NCBI GenBank assembly: GCA_029778945.1
Contig: JAKPBN010000417.1
Coordinates: forward strand, 1-34,276
Direction: 5' to 3'
Length of the DNA stretch: 34,276 nucleotides
Origin: Spirochaetota bacterium
GTDB taxonomy: Bacteria > Spirochaetota > Spirochaetia > Treponematales > Rectinemataceae
Made by a program: the position numbers and the translations under genes. Below the pieces are notes generated by a model. It saw nothing but the letters and a program-made list of their open reading frames with translations, was not told where the DNA came from and made no database searches. Numbering within the stretch: position 1 is the first letter of the stretch; the number at the start of each line of letters is the position of its first letter. Shown piece by piece: positions 13,152 to 21,853 of this stretch.

Positions 13152-15398
13152 ATGAAGAAGAGCCTGGCATTTTTCCTTCCTGTGGCCGTCCTTTGCGCAT
13201 TATGTCTCGCAGGCCTGGGTTGCGCCTCCTCGGAGGCCGGGAAAGGCAGCTATACCCCGGGGACCTACGAGGCGGCCGCCGACGGGTTTGGCGGGGAAGT
13301 GAGGGTCTCCGTCACCGTCAATCGGGATCGCATAACCGCGCTTAGGGCCGATGGCCCGGCCGAGACCCCCGGCATCGGCTCTCGGGCCCTCGAGGAGCTT
13401 CCTGGGCTGATCGTGAAAGCCCAGGGAACCAAGGTCGACAATGTCTCCGGGGCAAGCTACTCGAGCCGCGCCGTGAAGACCGCCACCGACCTCGCCTTGG
13501 CGAAGGCCCGGGGGGAGAGCCCTGTCTCGGCCTCGTTGCGGGACGGAAACTATGCCGCCTCGGCCCGGGGCTTCAGCCTCACGAAGCCCCTGCCCGTGGC
13601 GGTGGAGATCAAGGGTGGCAGGATCGCCACGATTTCCCTGGGAGCCGGCGCGGAGACCGCGGCCATGGCCTTGGTGGTCGAGCGGACCCTCGTTCCCCGC
13701 ATCATCGAGGGGCAATCCCTTGCGGTGGACGCGATCACCGGCGCGACGGCCACCTCCAACGCGGTCAAGGCCGCGGTGCTCGAATGCTGCGTAAAGGCGG
13801 GGGCCAACCCTGCCGCCCTCTATGGTTCCAAGGCTTCTCCGGTAGCGGCCAACGTGGACTATGCCTGCGACGTGGTCGTCGTGGGCATGGGCGGATCCGG
13901 CACGGCCGCGGCCTTGAGCGCGGCCCAGGCTGGAGCCAAGGTCATCGCCGTGGACAAGGCCGCCAAGTGGGGGGGGACGAGCGCCATCACCTCTGGGCCG
14001 ATGGCCGTCAATGCCCCGAGCCAGGTTAAGGCAGAGATCCCCAATTGGATGGACCCCCTCACCAACAAGGCCAGGCTCAAGCCCGCGGGAGAGAACCTTG
14101 TGGACGGGGAAGCCTTGCTGAAGGACTGGCTGGCCTATACCACCGTAGATGGCAAGCAGGGAGCCAAGCCCGAGATTGTCCGGGAGCTCATCGAGAAGTC
14201 CGGGGATACCCTCGATTGGATATCCAGCCTTGGCTTCGCCTTCCAGCCTGCCCGGGGCTTTGTGGGCGGCAAATGGGCCATCTTCTCGCCCTATGTAGGC
14301 GACAAGGCCAGGACCGAGGAGTTTTTCGCCACTGCCTACCGGAAGTTCACCGAGGAACTGGGGGGACGCTGTCTCCTCGAGACTGAGGGGTCCGAGCTTC
14401 TTGTCCAAGGCGGCCAGGTGGTGGGACTCTTAGCCAAGGGACCCAGGGGTGAGAAGGTCACGATCAAGGCCAAGGCCGTCATCCTGGCCACGGGGGGCTT
14501 TGGCGGGAGTCCTGAGATGATGAAGCGCTATCTCGGGGAGGATTGGAAGCTGTATGGCATGGCCCAGAACCAGGGCGACGGGATCTCCATGGCCCTAGCC
14601 CAGGGAGGGGCCAGCTACAACATCGGCATGCCCCCCATGTCCCATTTTGTGGCCCCTCCCTCCATCATCACCAGCTTCCAGGACCCTATGGACAACGACC
14701 TGCCCTACGCGATGATCTGCAGCTCCGAGGCCCTCGCCGTCGACCGGACGGGCAAGCGCTTTACCAACGAGCTGGACATCGCGATGAACGCCTACAAGGT
14801 GGGCTCCCGCTTCTACACGATCTACTCAAAGGAGCAGATCGACATCCTGAGGGAGCGCGGCTTCGGCTTTGCCGCCGGCGGCCGCTACCTGTCCCAGGGA
14901 GGGGTCAAGGCGAACGCGGCCCTCGCGAACATCGATGCCGTCCTGGCCGAGGCCGGCAAGCAGGGCCTGGTCTTCAAGGCGGCGAGCCTCGATGGGCTCG
15001 CCAAGGCGATCGGCGGCGACATGAAGCCGAGCCTCCTCAAGGCCAGCGTGGCTGCCTATGGGGCCGGCATGTCGGCGGGAGACGAATTCGGGAAGCCTGC
15101 GGACCGCCTCGCGCGGCTCGGCGCGCCTAATCCCGGCAGCGAGTACTTTGTCGCCGTCGCGGGAGCGCCCTACATCTACAGCACCTGCGGCGGCCTCGAT
15201 GTTGACGCCACCATGAGGGTGCTCCGCAAGGACGGAAAGCAGATACCTGGGCTGTTCGCCGTCGGCACCGATTCGATGGGCGTGCTGTTCACGGGAAGCA
15301 AGGGCTACGCCAACTATGGCGGGGTCGCCCAGGGCTACGCCTTTGTCTCAGGCCGGATAGCCGGAGCCGCCGCGGCCTCAAGGGCCCAGGGCAGATAG
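13152..15398 (+). CDS. Exported flavoprotein with two FMN-binding domains and a divergent FAD oxidoreductase domain
   Basis: A 748-residue secreted protein, probably a lipoprotein through a relaxed lipobox LGC (about residue 24). Two FMN_bind-type domains follow. The first (about 30-115) has DNVSGAS, with serine where the flavinylated threonine should be. The second (about 125-215) has the canonical DAITGAT. The FAD domain starts at DVVVVGMGGSGTAAALSAAQAG (about 235). The fumarate reductase catalytic residues are missing: HHTMGG is YSTCGG, NRLGGN is GSKGYANYGG, and the shuttle arginine after RFTNE is not evident. It must act on another substrate. ATG 13152 was chosen because GGAG precedes it by seven bases; an in-frame ATG at 13140 lacks a ribosome site. 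Confidence 0.8.
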   Translation: MKKSLAFFLPVAVLCALCLAGLGCASSEAGKGSYTPGTYEAAADGFGGEVRVSVTVNRDRITALRADGPAETPGIGSRALEELPGLIVKAQGTKVDNVSGASYSSRAVKTATDLALAKARGESPVSASLRDGNYAASARGFSLTKPLPVAVEIKGGRIATISLGAGAETAAMALVVERTLVPRIIEGQSLAVDAITGATATSNAVKAAVLECCVKAGANPAALYGSKASPVAANVDYACDVVVVGMGGSGTAAALSAAQAGAKVIAVDKAAKWGGTSAITSGPMAVNAPSQVKAEIPNWMDPLTNKARLKPAGENLVDGEALLKDWLAYTTVDGKQGAKPEIVRELIEKSGDTLDWISSLGFAFQPARGFVGGKWAIFSPYVGDKARTEEFFATAYRKFTEELGGRCLLETEGSELLVQGGQVVGLLAKGPRGEKVTIKAKAVILATGGFGGSPEMMKRYLGEDWKLYGMAQNQGDGISMALAQGGASYNIGMPPMSHFVAPPSIITSFQDPMDNDLPYAMICSSEALAVDRTGKRFTNELDIAMNAYKVGSRFYTIYSKEQIDILRERGFGFAAGGRYLSQGGVKANAALANIDAVLAEAGKQGLVFKAASLDGLAKAIGGDMKPSLLKASVAAYGAGMSAGDEFGKPADRLARLGAPNPGSEYFVAVAGAPYIYSTCGGLDVDATMRVLRKDGKQIPGLFAVGTDSMGVLFTGSKGYANYGGVAQGYAFVSGRIAGAAAASRAQGR

Positions 15399-15443
15399 GC
15401 CACGCTCTGGAGACTCGCCTGTGGAAAGGCGACCCGGAGGCAA

Positions 15444-15478
15444 AAAAACGGCGGTCCCATACCGGGACCGCCGTTTTT
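15444..15478. terminator. Strong bidirectional intrinsic terminator
   Basis: A 15-base-pair perfect stem: AAAAACGGCGGTCCC (15444-15458) pairs with its reverse complement at 15464-15478 around the loop ATACC. It ends in five T on the plus strand, with A-runs on the other side that become U on the minus strand. It closes the plus-strand flavoprotein unit ending at 15398 and the long minus-strand purine operon ending at 15494. Confidence 0.93.
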
Positions 15479-15493
15479 CTTCGGGGCCGCTTC

Positions 15494-16690
15494 CTAGATC
15501 AGGGAGCGCTTCTTGCCGGCCTCGAGGAGGCCCTTGAGAGTCGCTCGGGGGTCCTTGGACTTGCACAGGAGGATCATCGCCGCGATGATGTAGGGCTTGT
15601 AGCTCGCCTCCATGTAGGTCTCGTCCCGGTAGCGGTCAAAGACCGAGGCCGCGACCTCGCCGGCCTTGCAGGACACGTCGGTGATGTCCGCGGGGAGGCA
15701 ATGCATGTACAAGGCCTTCCCGTTTTTGGTGAGCTTCATCTTCTCCTCGGTGCACTCCCAGTCCTTGAACCTGGCGTTGTTCTCCAGGCACTTCTTCTCC
15801 AGGTCCTTGAGGCCGGCGGAGTCGTTGGCGTGGAGGAGGGGAACCCTCTGCTGCATCACGGAGAAGGGGGCCCAGGACTTGGGATAGACGATGTCGGCGC
15901 CCTTGAAAGCCTCATCCATGGAGTTGACGTGGCTGAACTTGCCACCCGAGGCCGCAGCCTGCTTCTTGGAGAGCTCGACGACCTCGGGGATGAGGTCATA
16001 GCCCTCGGGGTGGGCGAGGACGACGTCCATACCCAGGCGGGTGGCCAGTCCTATGATGCCCTGGGGCACCGAGAGGGGCTTGCCGTAGGAGGGGGAATAG
16101 GCCCAGGTCATGGCGATCTTCTTGCCCTTGAGGCCCTCGAGGCCGCCAAAGCGGTGGGAGAGGTGGAGGAAGTCCGCCATGGACTGGGTGGGGTGGTCGA
16201 TGTCGGACTGGAGGTTGATCACCGCGGGCCGGGAGGGGAGGACTCCGGCCTTGACGCCCTCGTCGAGGGACTTGGCCACCTCGCGCTGGTAGGTGTCGCC
16301 CTCGCCCAGGTACATGTCGTCCCGGATGCCCACGGCCTCGGTGAGGAAGGAGATCATGTTGGCGGTTTCCCTCACGGTCTCGCCATGGGCGATCTGGCTC
16401 TTGCCCTCATCCAGGTCCTGGACATAGAGGCCCAGGAGGTCGCAGGCCGAGGCGTAGGAAAAGCGGGTCCGGGTGGAATTGTCCCGGAAGTTGGAGACCG
16501 CGATCCCCGAGTCCCAGAGGCGGGTGGAGACGTTGGAGTCCCGCAGGGCCCGCAGGGCGTCGGCCACGATAAAGGTGGCCTCGATCTCGTCCCGGCTCTT
16601 TTCCCAGGTAAGGAGGAAGTCCTTGCCCAGCATGTCGATCTTCTTGCCCGCGAGCCCGTCTATCAGGGCGCCTAGCTCTTTCTGGTTCAT
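15494..16690 (-). CDS. ygeW: Knotted carbamoyltransferase YgeW
   Basis: A 398-residue member of the aspartate/ornithine carbamoyltransferase superfamily. The carbamoyl-phosphate loop is STRTR (72-76) and MHCLPADITD (about 337-346) marks the second substrate region. Long insertions and the motif NLQSDIDHPTQSMADFLHL match the YgeW type, found next to selenium-linked xanthine dehydrogenases and purine catabolic genes. It is thought to remove a carbamoyl group from a purine-derived intermediate as carbamoyl phosphate, which can yield ATP through carbamate kinase; no kinase gene is in the window. ATG 16690 follows AAGGAG at six bases; the frame is open 13 codons upstream. It is the last gene of the cluster, 96 bases after xdhD. 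Confidence 0.9.
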   Translation of the reverse strand: MNQKELGALIDGLAGKKIDMLGKDFLLTWEKSRDEIEATFIVADALRALRDSNVSTRLWDSGIAVSNFRDNSTRTRFSYASACDLLGLYVQDLDEGKSQIAHGETVRETANMISFLTEAVGIRDDMYLGEGDTYQREVAKSLDEGVKAGVLPSRPAVINLQSDIDHPTQSMADFLHLSHRFGGLEGLKGKKIAMTWAYSPSYGKPLSVPQGIIGLATRLGMDVVLAHPEGYDLIPEVVELSKKQAAASGGKFSHVNSMDEAFKGADIVYPKSWAPFSVMQQRVPLLHANDSAGLKDLEKKCLENNARFKDWECTEEKMKLTKNGKALYMHCLPADITDVSCKAGEVAASVFDRYRDETYMEASYKPYIIAAMILLCKSKDPRATLKGLLEAGKKRSLI

Positions 16691-16748
16691 CCTTGTCTCC
16701 TTCCGAATGCCGGTATCCGCCTTGGGCAAGATACCTCTTTGTCGTGGA

Positions 16749-16763
16749 CGGCGCTACGCGCCG
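16749..16763. repeat. Hairpin in the xdhD-ygeW intergenic space
   Basis: CGGCGC-TAC-GCGCCG is a perfect six-base-pair hairpin within the largest gap (96 bases) of the downstream part of the operon. It has no U-tract. It could slow decay or tune relative expression of ygeW. Confidence 0.35.
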
Positions 16764-16786
16764 CCATGAGTGCCGGTGGTCCTTAT

Positions 16787-19672
16787 CTAGAGCTTGCCCA
16801 TGGCCCGCAGCACGCGCTCCGGCGTAAAAGGCCATTCCCTCACCCAGGCCCCGCAGGCGTCGTGGATGGCTATGGCTATGGCCGGGGCCGCGCCGTTCAG
16901 GCTTATCTCAGAGACTGACTTGCCGCCGTAGGGGCCTACCGGATCGTCCACGGGCACAAACTCCACGCGGAAGTCCGCGGGCAGGTCCCTGACCGTGGGG
17001 ATCTTGTAGTCGATGAAGTTGGGGTTGACGCAGTTGCCCTTGTCATCAAAGAGCATCTCCTCGTAGAGGGCATGGCCCACGGCCTTGAGGATGCCGCCAT
17101 AGACCTGGCCCAGGGCGAGCTCGGGGTTGATCGGGGTGCCGCAGTCCTGGTAGGCGTGGTAGCGCTCGAGGACTATCTCCCCGGTGCGCTGGTTGACCGC
17201 CACCTGGGCGAAGTGGGCCCCGTAGGGAAAGGCCGAGTGCTCGGTCTTGAAGGAGCCAAAGCCGCAGAGCTCCCCCGGGCCCTCGCCCGTGGTGGTGAGG
17301 TGGCCAAGCTCGGCATAGCTCATCGTCCGGCCCTTCTTGCCGGTGACAATGCCCCCGGGCAGGATGGACAGGTCGGCCACAGGCTCCCCGAGGATAGTGG
17401 CCACCTCGGCGAGGATGCGGCGCTTCAGGTCCTCGGCGGCGAGCTTGGCCGCGCTGCCTGAGAAGAAGGTGCCCGAGCTCGCGTAGGCCCCCTTGTCAAA
17501 GGGCGTCGTGTCCGTGTCCCCGGAGACCACGGCAAAGTCCGCAGGATCGGCCATCAGGACCTCGGCCGCGACCTTGGCCGCCAGGGTGTCGAGGCCCGTG
17601 CCCAGGTCTGCCCCGCCGGAGAGGAGCATAAAGCCCCCGTCGGCCATGAGGCGGATCTCCGCGTTGGCCGCATCCAGGCCCGGGAGGCCCGAGCCCTGCT
17701 GGATGACCACCGATCCCTTGCCCCGGCGCCAGCCCTCGGGGGTCACGGCCTCGTGGGGGCTGGCCCAGGAGAGGCTCTTCCTGCCCCGGGCGATCATGTC
17801 CCCCAGGCCGCATTCGCCCAGGGTCACCGCGGTTCCCTCGCGGCCCTCCCCGAGGCTCCTCAGGATCTCGAGGCGGCTCCCCGAGCGGACCCGGTTTTTC
17901 TCGATCAGGTCGAGCTGGTCCATTCCGAGCTCGGAGGCCAGCTCGGCCAGGGCCGTTTGGAGGGCAAAGGAGCCCTGGGGGGCCCCATAGCCCTGGTAGG
18001 CCCCCGAGGAGGGCAGGTTGGTGTACCAGGTCTTCACGTCAAAGTGGACATTGTCGCAAAGAAGGAGGGGCAGGCTCTTGGAGCAGGCATTCATGGGCAC
18101 CGTGAGGCAGTGCTGGCCGTAGGCCCCGGTGTCCGCGTTGACCCGCATCTCGATGGCGGTCAACTTGCCGTCCCTCTTGGCCCCGAGCTTGACCCCGATC
18201 CTCATGGGATGCCGGGTCCTGGCGGCGATGAATTCCTCGGCCCTGGTGTAGCGGAAGAAGACCGTCTTGCCCGTCTTCCAGGTCAGGTAGGCAGCCACCT
18301 CCTCGAGGCAGATGTCCTGCTTGACCCCAAAGCCACCGCCAACCCTTTCCTTGATCACGTGGACCCGGTTCTCCGCAATGCCCAGGACCCGGGCGGTTAT
18401 GCGCCGGAGGTGCCAGGGCACCTGGGTGGAGGCGTGCATCACAAGGCGGCCCCCCTCCATGCGGGTCAGGACGACATGGGGCTCCATGGGCGTGCAGTGG
18501 ACCCGGGTGGCAGAGTACTCGCGCTCGACCACGACCTCGGCCTCGGCAAAGCCCTTGGCGGTGTCGCCTATCCCGCCGGCCGTGGAGGCCGCCAGGTTGC
18601 GCGCCGGATCCGCGCCGATGGGGAACTGGTAGATGATCGGGTGGTCGGGGCCGCCATAGGCGCCCTCGTCGCCGGAGGTCGCCGATCCCGCCGGGGCCGA
18701 GCCGGCCTTGTAGATAACCTTGCCGGCGTGGACCGGGGCCGCCCCGGGGGCCGAGGCCTCCTCCATGGACAGGACTGGCTTCAGGACCTCGTAGTCCACC
18801 TCGATCGCGGCCAGGGCCGCCAGGGCCTCGGCCTCGCTGTCCGCGAGGACGGCCGCCACCCGGTCACCCACAAAGCGCAGGACCCGGGAGAACATGCGGA
18901 AGTCGTGGGGGGAGGGCTCGGGAAAGCCCTGGCCGGCGGTGTTGTAGACGAGGTCGGGGGTGTTTTCCCAAGTGAGGACCTCGTGGACCCCGGGCATGGC
19001 CTGGGCCCGGCTCGTGTCAATGCTCTTGATAAAGGCCCTGGCGTGGGGGGAGCCTGAGATCTTGAGGACGAGGGCGTCCGCCGGGACCTTGTCCTCCACA
19101 AAGGCGCGCTCTCCCCGGGCCAAGGCCGGGCCATCGAGCTTTTCCCTGCACTTGCCCACATGGCGCAGCTCAGGTCGGAATTCCTCCGCCGGGACCACGA
19201 CGAGGCCGGGGTCCTTGAGCCGGGCCGAGGCGAGGAGGGCCGCGGCGTAGAACTGCTCGTAGCCCGTGCAGCGGCACATGATGCTCGAGAGGGCATCGGT
19301 TATGTCGGCCCGGCTAGGCTCGGGCCGGCGCTCCAGGAGCTTGTGGAGGGCGAGGACTACCGCGGGGGTGCAATAGCCGCACTGGACGCAGCCCGTCTCG
19401 ACCAGGGCCGCCTGGACGACGGAGAGCTTCCTGTCCTTGGAGAAGAAGTCGACGGTATAGACCTCTGCCCCCTCGGCTTGGGGGGATAGGACCTGGCAGG
19501 AGTTGACGATCTTCCCGTCGAGGATCACCGAGCAGAGGCCGCAGGAGCCCTCGCCGTCACAGCCATTGCGGACCGTGGAGATGCCCGCCTTCCTGAGAAG
19601 GTCCCGGAGAGAGAGAGAGGGCTCGGCCTCGAGGCCGACCGGCCGGCCGTTGAGCCTGAAATTCACCTTCAT
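16787..19672 (-). CDS. xdhD: XdhD-like xanthine/purine hydroxylase, fused Fe-S and molybdenum subunits
   Basis: A 961-residue fusion like E. coli XdhD and the selenium-dependent xanthine dehydrogenases. Residues 1-75 form a plant-type [2Fe-2S] ferredoxin (C38, C44, C47, C59). Residues 85-150 hold the second [2Fe-2S] domain (CGYC at 98-101, CRC at 133-135). The rest is the molybdopterin-binding part, with GGGFGVKQD and a late GGKSVSEISLNGAAP where SE aligns with the catalytic glutamate region. There is no FAD domain; the adjacent YgfM-like gene supplies it. The reaction would be hydroxylation of a purine such as xanthine to urate, or the reverse under reducing conditions. ATG 19672 has GAGGAG upstream and overlaps the FAD gene stop by four bases. 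Confidence 0.9.
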   Translation of the reverse strand: MKVNFRLNGRPVGLEAEPSLSLRDLLRKAGISTVRNGCDGEGSCGLCSVILDGKIVNSCQVLSPQAEGAEVYTVDFFSKDRKLSVVQAALVETGCVQCGYCTPAVVLALHKLLERRPEPSRADITDALSSIMCRCTGYEQFYAAALLASARLKDPGLVVVPAEEFRPELRHVGKCREKLDGPALARGERAFVEDKVPADALVLKISGSPHARAFIKSIDTSRAQAMPGVHEVLTWENTPDLVYNTAGQGFPEPSPHDFRMFSRVLRFVGDRVAAVLADSEAEALAALAAIEVDYEVLKPVLSMEEASAPGAAPVHAGKVIYKAGSAPAGSATSGDEGAYGGPDHPIIYQFPIGADPARNLAASTAGGIGDTAKGFAEAEVVVEREYSATRVHCTPMEPHVVLTRMEGGRLVMHASTQVPWHLRRITARVLGIAENRVHVIKERVGGGFGVKQDICLEEVAAYLTWKTGKTVFFRYTRAEEFIAARTRHPMRIGVKLGAKRDGKLTAIEMRVNADTGAYGQHCLTVPMNACSKSLPLLLCDNVHFDVKTWYTNLPSSGAYQGYGAPQGSFALQTALAELASELGMDQLDLIEKNRVRSGSRLEILRSLGEGREGTAVTLGECGLGDMIARGRKSLSWASPHEAVTPEGWRRGKGSVVIQQGSGLPGLDAANAEIRLMADGGFMLLSGGADLGTGLDTLAAKVAAEVLMADPADFAVVSGDTDTTPFDKGAYASSGTFFSGSAAKLAAEDLKRRILAEVATILGEPVADLSILPGGIVTGKKGRTMSYAELGHLTTTGEGPGELCGFGSFKTEHSAFPYGAHFAQVAVNQRTGEIVLERYHAYQDCGTPINPELALGQVYGGILKAVGHALYEEMLFDDKGNCVNPNFIDYKIPTVRDLPADFRVEFVPVDDPVGPYGGKSVSEISLNGAAPAIAIAIHDACGAWVREWPFTPERVLRAMGKL

Positions 19673-20475
19673 GCCAGCTCCTCAGCCCCATAGAGGGCTT
19701 CCGCCACCAGGGCAGCTGCCCTGAGCTCCTTGTAGGCCGAGGAGCCCCGCCAATCCGTCCGGGCATGGAAGAGGGGCCTGGCCGCGGCCTCGATGGCCTC
19801 CCGGGAGGGCAGGGGCCGGCCCTCGAGGAGGCGGGAAAGCTCGGGGAAGAGCCTGGCCCGGGGGCCTAGGCCACCCAGGGCGAGCCGGACTCCCTCCAGG
19901 GCTCCCGTGGGAGCAAGGCGATAGGCGACCGAACAGGTCAGGACCGAGACGTCGCAGGCAGTCCTGGCCAGGCGGGCAAAGGCCGCCCGCGCGCCGGCCA
20001 TGAGGGGCAGCTCGAGCTCGAGGACAAGGCCCTGGGGGGCCTCGAGCCAGGCCTCGAGGGACATGGACTCGGCCTTGGCTGATCTCGTCGAGACCCTCGC
20101 GGTGGCGCCCAAGGCCAGGAGGACGGGGATCAGGCTCGCGCAGGACTTGGCCGCCCCAAGGTTGCCGCCCACGCTCGCCCGGTTGCGCACATTGCGGTTG
20201 ACCATGGATAGGGCCGCGTCCTTCAGGGCCTTGGGCAGGCCCTCGGCCTCCACCAGGTCCTGGAAGCTGGCCCCGGCGCCGATCCGCAGCATCCCGCCGC
20301 CGAGCTCGATCCTCCGGGGAAGGAGGCGGGAAAGGTCGATCAGGGCCTCGGGCTTGTCCCGGTAGTCCCCCGCGAGGAGGAAGGTTCCTCCCGCGAGATA
20401 GGCGGCGCCGGGATGGCTGGCCTTGAGGGAAAGGGCCTCCTCCAGGGAGGCGGGTCGTAGGTATTCTTGCACCAT
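19669..20475 (-). CDS. ygfM: YgfM-like FAD-binding subunit of molybdenum hydroxylase
   Basis: A 268-residue FAD-binding subunit of the CoxM/XdhB type. AAYLAGGTFLLAGDY (about 24-38) corresponds to the flavin phosphate loop and RNRASVGGNLGAAKSCA (about 97-113) to the second FAD motif. It passes electrons between the [2Fe-2S] centres of the XdhD-like enzyme and an acceptor. It lies directly before xdhD with a four-base overlap and starts one base after the upstream deaminase stop, so the three genes are translationally coupled. The ATG at 20475 has only a weak upstream purine run, consistent with coupling. Confidence 0.87.
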   Translation of the reverse strand: MVQEYLRPASLEEALSLKASHPGAAYLAGGTFLLAGDYRDKPEALIDLSRLLPRRIELGGGMLRIGAGASFQDLVEAEGLPKALKDAALSMVNRNVRNRASVGGNLGAAKSCASLIPVLLALGATARVSTRSAKAESMSLEAWLEAPQGLVLELELPLMAGARAAFARLARTACDVSVLTCSVAYRLAPTGALEGVRLALGGLGPRARLFPELSRLLEGRPLPSREAIEAAARPLFHARTDWRGSSAYKELRAAALVAEALYGAEELA

Positions 20476-20476
20476 G

Positions 20477-21853
20477 CTAGTTTAGCCCTGCCTTGGAAAG
20501 GAGTCGGCGGGAGGCCTTGTCGGCTTCCCTGCGGATCTCCTCCTCGTCTGCGCCAACAAGGCGCCGGTTATTGACAATTAGTTTCCCGTCCACGATGACA
20601 TGGTCGGCCCCGTGGTCGTAGCCCGAGAACAGGAGGGAGGCCACGGGGTCAGACATGGCCCCGGCATATTCCATCCTGGTGACGTCGAAGAGGGCAAGGT
20701 CGGCGACCCAGCCCTCGGCTATGGCGCCCACCTTGTCGAAGCCCAGGATCCTGGCCCCGCCCTGGGTCGCGATGGAGAGGACTTCCCGGGCCGTGATCCC
20801 CGCGGAGCCGTAGCGCACCCGCTGGAGGAGGAGGGCCTGCCTGGCCTCGCCGAGCATGTCCGAGGAGTCGTTCGAGGCCGAGCCGTCGACGGCGAGGCCC
20901 ACGGGCACTCCCCGGTCGATCATCTCCCTCACCCTGGCGACGCCCGAGCCCAGGCGCATGTTGGAGGAGGGACAGTGGGCGACCCCGGTCTGGGTCCGGG
21001 CCAGGAGATCGAGCTCCTCGTCATTGAAGTGGATCCCGTGGGCGAACCAGACATCCTGGCCAATGAAGCCGCAGTCCTCCATGAGGCGCAGGGGGCGGCG
21101 ACCGTACATCTTGACGCAGAAGTCGTCCTCGTCGGCGGTCTCCGCGAGGTGGGTGTGGAGCCTGACGCCCCGTTTGCGGGCCAGGTCGGCGGCGTCCCGC
21201 ATGGACTTCTCGGAGACCGAGAAGGGCGAGCAGGGGGCCAGGGCGACCTTGCGCATCGCGTCCGGGGCCGGGTCATGGTACTTCCCGATGGTCTCGTCGC
21301 AGGCCGAGAGGATCGCGTCCTCGTCCTGGACCACCGAGTCCGGGGGCAGCCCCCCGTCCTTCTTGGACCGGGACATGGAGCCTCGGGTCGGCGCAAAGCG
21401 CAGGCCCAGCCGGGAGGCGGCCTTGAACTGCAGGCCCGGGAGGTCGTCCTTGAAGCCCTGGGGGTAGAGGTAGTGGTGGTCGGTGGAGAGGGTGCAGCCT
21501 GTCTTGGCCAGCTCGGCCATCGCGAGCATGGAGGACCAGTAGACCGCCTCCTCGTCCACTCCCTTCCAGACCTCGTAGAGATAGAGGAGCCAGTCGAAGA
21601 GCTTGGCGTTCTGGACCGCCGGGAGGTTCCTGGTCAGGGTCTGGTAGAAGTGGTGGTGGGTGTTCACCAGGCCCGGCAGGACCACGTGGCGCGAGGCATC
21701 CACCACCTGGGCGCCCGCGGGAACCTTTAGCCCCGGACCTATCCGCGCTATGCGGTTTCCCTCGATGAGGATGTCGAGGCCGCCGCGGTCCACGGCCCCG
21801 GCCCCTCCGCCGATCGAGAGACCGACGGAGAGGCAGTCCTTGAGGAGGATCAA
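20477..21853 (-). CDS. Amidohydrolase similar to 8-oxoguanine deaminase
   Basis: A 458-residue ATZ/TRZ-type amidohydrolase with a metal-binding HxH in LPGLVNTHHHFYQTLTR (about residue 60), a histidine in LHTHLAET, one in WFAHGIHF, and the catalytic aspartate in LAVDGSASND. The VNTHHHFYQTLTR...TDHHYLYP pattern resembles characterised 8-oxoguanine deaminases more than SsnA, which is encoded separately at 25937-27328. Deamination of 8-oxoguanine gives urate, which fits the cluster. Guanine or another aminopurine is possible. The likely start is TTG at 21853, preceded by GAGGTGG and overlapping the preceding gene stop (TTGA). The frame is open further upstream without homology. Confidence 0.78.
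   Translation of the reverse strand: MILLKDCLSVGLSIGGGAGAVDRGGLDILIEGNRIARIGPGLKVPAGAQVVDASRHVVLPGLVNTHHHFYQTLTRNLPAVQNAKLFDWLLYLYEVWKGVDEEAVYWSSMLAMAELAKTGCTLSTDHHYLYPQGFKDDLPGLQFKAASRLGLRFAPTRGSMSRSKKDGGLPPDSVVQDEDAILSACDETIGKYHDPAPDAMRKVALAPCSPFSVSEKSMRDAADLARKRGVRLHTHLAETADEDDFCVKMYGRRPLRLMEDCGFIGQDVWFAHGIHFNDEELDLLARTQTGVAHCPSSNMRLGSGVARVREMIDRGVPVGLAVDGSASNDSSDMLGEARQALLLQRVRYGSAGITAREVLSIATQGGARILGFDKVGAIAEGWVADLALFDVTRMEYAGAMSDPVASLLFSGYDHGADHVIVDGKLIVNNRRLVGADEEEIRREADKASRRLLSKAGLN

Noticed and set aside
16440-16480. Ordinary ornithine carbamoyltransferase (argF) assignment for the gene at 15494-16690
   Set aside because: The STRTR and HCLP motifs fit the superfamily, but the length, the insertions and the purine-cluster context match YgeW rather than ArgF.
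17753-19057. 434-codon open frame on the plus strand
   Set aside because: It is antisense to the XdhD-like gene, whose cysteine and cofactor motifs are unmistakable.
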